DNA of 6,521 nt from Chloroflexota bacterium (GTDB lineage: Bacteria; Chloroflexota; Dormibacteria; CF-121): positions 309-6,829 of the forward strand of contig VBEQ01000248.1 of assembly GCA_005881235.1 (NCBI GenBank), written 5' to 3'. The translations under genes were made by a program, and so were the position numbers. The notes beneath the pieces were generated by a model. The model saw only the letters and a program-made list of their open reading frames with translations. It was not told the origin of the DNA and did not search any database. Shown in pieces: positions 5,473 through 6,521 of this stretch (its first letter is position 1; each line of letters opens with the position of its first letter).

Positions 5473-5480
5473 TGGAGCCA

Positions 5481-6521
5481 ATGATTTCAACGGAGATTCG
5501 TGCAACGACGACAAGAACAACCACGATGAAGGCCATTGTTCAAGCCAAGTACGGCACCTCCGAGGTGCTGGATCTTCGGGACATCGCCAAGCCCGAGATC
5601 GGGGACAGCGAAGTGCTTGTGCGAGTTCGGGCCGCCGGCGTCAACCCCGGTGACTGGGCGATCATGGGCGGCCTGCCGTATATCGCCCGCCCGGTGTACG
5701 GGCTAGGCAAGCCAAAGAACCGGGTTCGAGGGACGGATGTGGCGGGACAAGTGGAGGCCATCGGCGGGGCCGTGACGCGGTTTCGGCCGGGCGACGAGGT
5801 CTTCGGTTCGTCCAGGCAACTCGGCGGTGCCTTCGCCGAGTATGCGGCCGTCTCCGAAGATGCGCTCGCACCCAAGCCGACCAACCTCACCTTCGAGCAA
5901 GCGGCGGCCGTCCCGATGGCGGGTTATGTCGCCCTGCAGGCGCTGCGGGATCACGGCAAGGTCAAAGCCGGGCAGAGGGTCCTGGTCAACGGTGCCTCTG
6001 GTGGCATCGGGACCTTCGCGGTGCAAATCGCGAAGTCGTTCGGAGCTGATGTGACCGGCGTCACGAGCACGAGAAACGTGGACATGGTCCGATCACTCGG
6101 CGCAGACCATGTCATCGATTACACCAAAGAGAACTTCACGCGGACGGGCCAGCGTTACGACTTCATCCTCGACAACGTGGCGAACCACTCACTGTCCGAC
6201 CTCCGACGCGCACTCGCTCCCCAGGGGATGCTCGTGCCGAACGGCGGGGGCTTCGACCATCGGTGGATCGCCAGTGGGGGTCGCCTTATCAGCGCGAAGG
6301 TGTCGTTTGCGTTCGTGAGCCAGAGCCTGGCGACCTTCATCGTGTCGCCGAAGCAGGAGAACCTGGTTGTTCTGACGGAGTTGATCGAGAGCGGAAAGGT
6401 CACGCCGGTCATCGACAGAACCTACCCGCTGAGCGAGACCCGTCAGGCGATCGATCACGTCGGCAGGGGACACGCGCGAGGCAAGGTCGTCGTCACCGTA
6501 AGCAACGGCGTCACATCATGA
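5481..6521 (+). CDS. Zinc-independent medium-chain dehydrogenase/reductase, quinone-oxidoreductase-like, NAD(P)H-dependent
   Basis: This cytoplasmic oxidoreductase of the MDR superfamily (quinone oxidoreductase/enoyl reductase side) is 346 residues long. The N-terminal GroES-like domain starts at MKAIVQAKYG (16-25) and includes AAGVNPGDW (51-59) and GTDVAG (84-89). At these positions zinc alcohol dehydrogenases carry Cys and His ligands; here they are Asn55 and Thr85, and the cysteine-rich structural-zinc loop is absent. The Rossmann nucleotide-binding loop is NGASGGIG (170-177), followed by VQIAKSFGADVTGV and the family's LGADHVIDY (206-214). The substrate is unknown; quinones or reactive enones are typical. 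The first 15 residues, including the Thr-rich ATTTRTTT, lie before the usual domain start and may be dispensable. The start at 5481 is favoured by its ribosome binding site; a longer open frame back to 5196 overlaps the TetR gene and the operators and is not coding. The gene is probably repressed by the divergent TetR protein. The stop codon is the last triplet of the window. Confidence 0.93.
   Translation: MISTEIRATTTRTTTMKAIVQAKYGTSEVLDLRDIAKPEIGDSEVLVRVRAAGVNPGDWAIMGGLPYIARPVYGLGKPKNRVRGTDVAGQVEAIGGAVTRFRPGDEVFGSSRQLGGAFAEYAAVSEDALAPKPTNLTFEQAAAVPMAGYVALQALRDHGKVKAGQRVLVNGASGGIGTFAVQIAKSFGADVTGVTSTRNVDMVRSLGADHVIDYTKENFTRTGQRYDFILDNVANHSLSDLRRALAPQGMLVPNGGGFDHRWIASGGRLISAKVSFAFVSQSLATFIVSPKQENLVVLTELIESGKVTPVIDRTYPLSETRQAIDHVGRGHARGKVVVTVSNGVTS

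Larger units (their letters stand above)
5361..5480. promoter_or_regulatory. Divergent promoter region between the TetR gene and the oxidoreductase gene
   Basis: This 120-base gap must hold the promoters of both divergent genes. It is more AT-rich than its surroundings and contains four related 13-bp sites listed separately. I could not assign -35/-10 pairs on either strand with confidence, because candidate hexamers overlap the operator-like sites, which is itself the arrangement expected for repression by occlusion. Confidence 0.75.

Noticed and set aside
5196..5480. Upstream extension of the oxidoreductase frame by 95 codons
   Set aside because: It would overlap the TetR gene on the other strand and translate through the operator sites; the extra residues resemble no domain, and a ribosome binding site supports 5481.
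6495..6502. ACCGTAAG inside the oxidoreductase end, resembling half of an operator site
   Set aside because: Only a half-site is present, it encodes conserved-looking C-terminal residues, and an 8-base match is readily due to chance.
1..6521. A defence island, CRISPR array, transposon or prophage system
   Set aside because: No spaced repeat array, transposase, integrase, nuclease-toxin pair or terminal inverted repeats were seen; all six genes belong to housekeeping or metabolic families.

Overview
The window is a compact, GC-rich bacterial segment (roughly 60-65 % GC by eye) holding six confident protein genes with very short intergenic gaps. No RNA gene, CRISPR array, insertion sequence or prophage was seen, and no stretch over 300 bases lacks a gene. 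The mix of genes (an archaeal-style ATP-dependent DNA ligase, a beta-carbonic anhydrase very like Mycobacterium tuberculosis Rv1284, a TetR_C-type repressor, a squalene-cyclase-like barrel protein) fits a free-living Terrabacteria member such as an actinobacterium or a Chloroflexota/Dormibacterota-like soil lineage. That placement is inference only.

Layout. Bases 3-1085 (+) encode the catalytic core and OB-fold of an ATP-dependent DNA ligase whose 5' end lies outside the window. After 38 bases comes a gene at 1124-1996 (+) for a 290-residue protein with terpenoid-cyclase-like alpha/alpha repeats and unknown function. A promoter-like pair inside its 3' end and an inverted repeat across its stop codon lead to a beta-carbonic anhydrase (2044-2568, +). 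This converges on a minus-strand cluster, and a small hairpin at the junction contains both stop codons. Reading leftward, the minus-strand cluster is a TetR-family regulator (5360-4689), then after 31 bases a PLP-dependent group II decarboxylase (4657-3227), then, overlapping by 4 bases, a TMEM175-family (DUF1211) six-helix membrane protein (3230-2580). Divergent from the regulator, a zinc-independent medium-chain NAD(P)H oxidoreductase (5481-6521, +) ends exactly at the window edge.

How they may work together. The 120-base gap between the regulator and the oxidoreductase carries four 13-bp operator-like sites of the form CTTAC-N3-GTAAG, one of them a perfect palindrome. The simplest reading is that the TetR protein represses itself, the oxidoreductase and perhaps the downstream decarboxylase and channel genes. 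A decarboxylase coupled to a putative K+ channel, next to a CO2-hydrating enzyme, could belong to an amine, pH or ion-homeostasis response, but the sequence shows only proximity. The regulator cluster is the most interesting part; the rest is ordinary chromosomal gene content.
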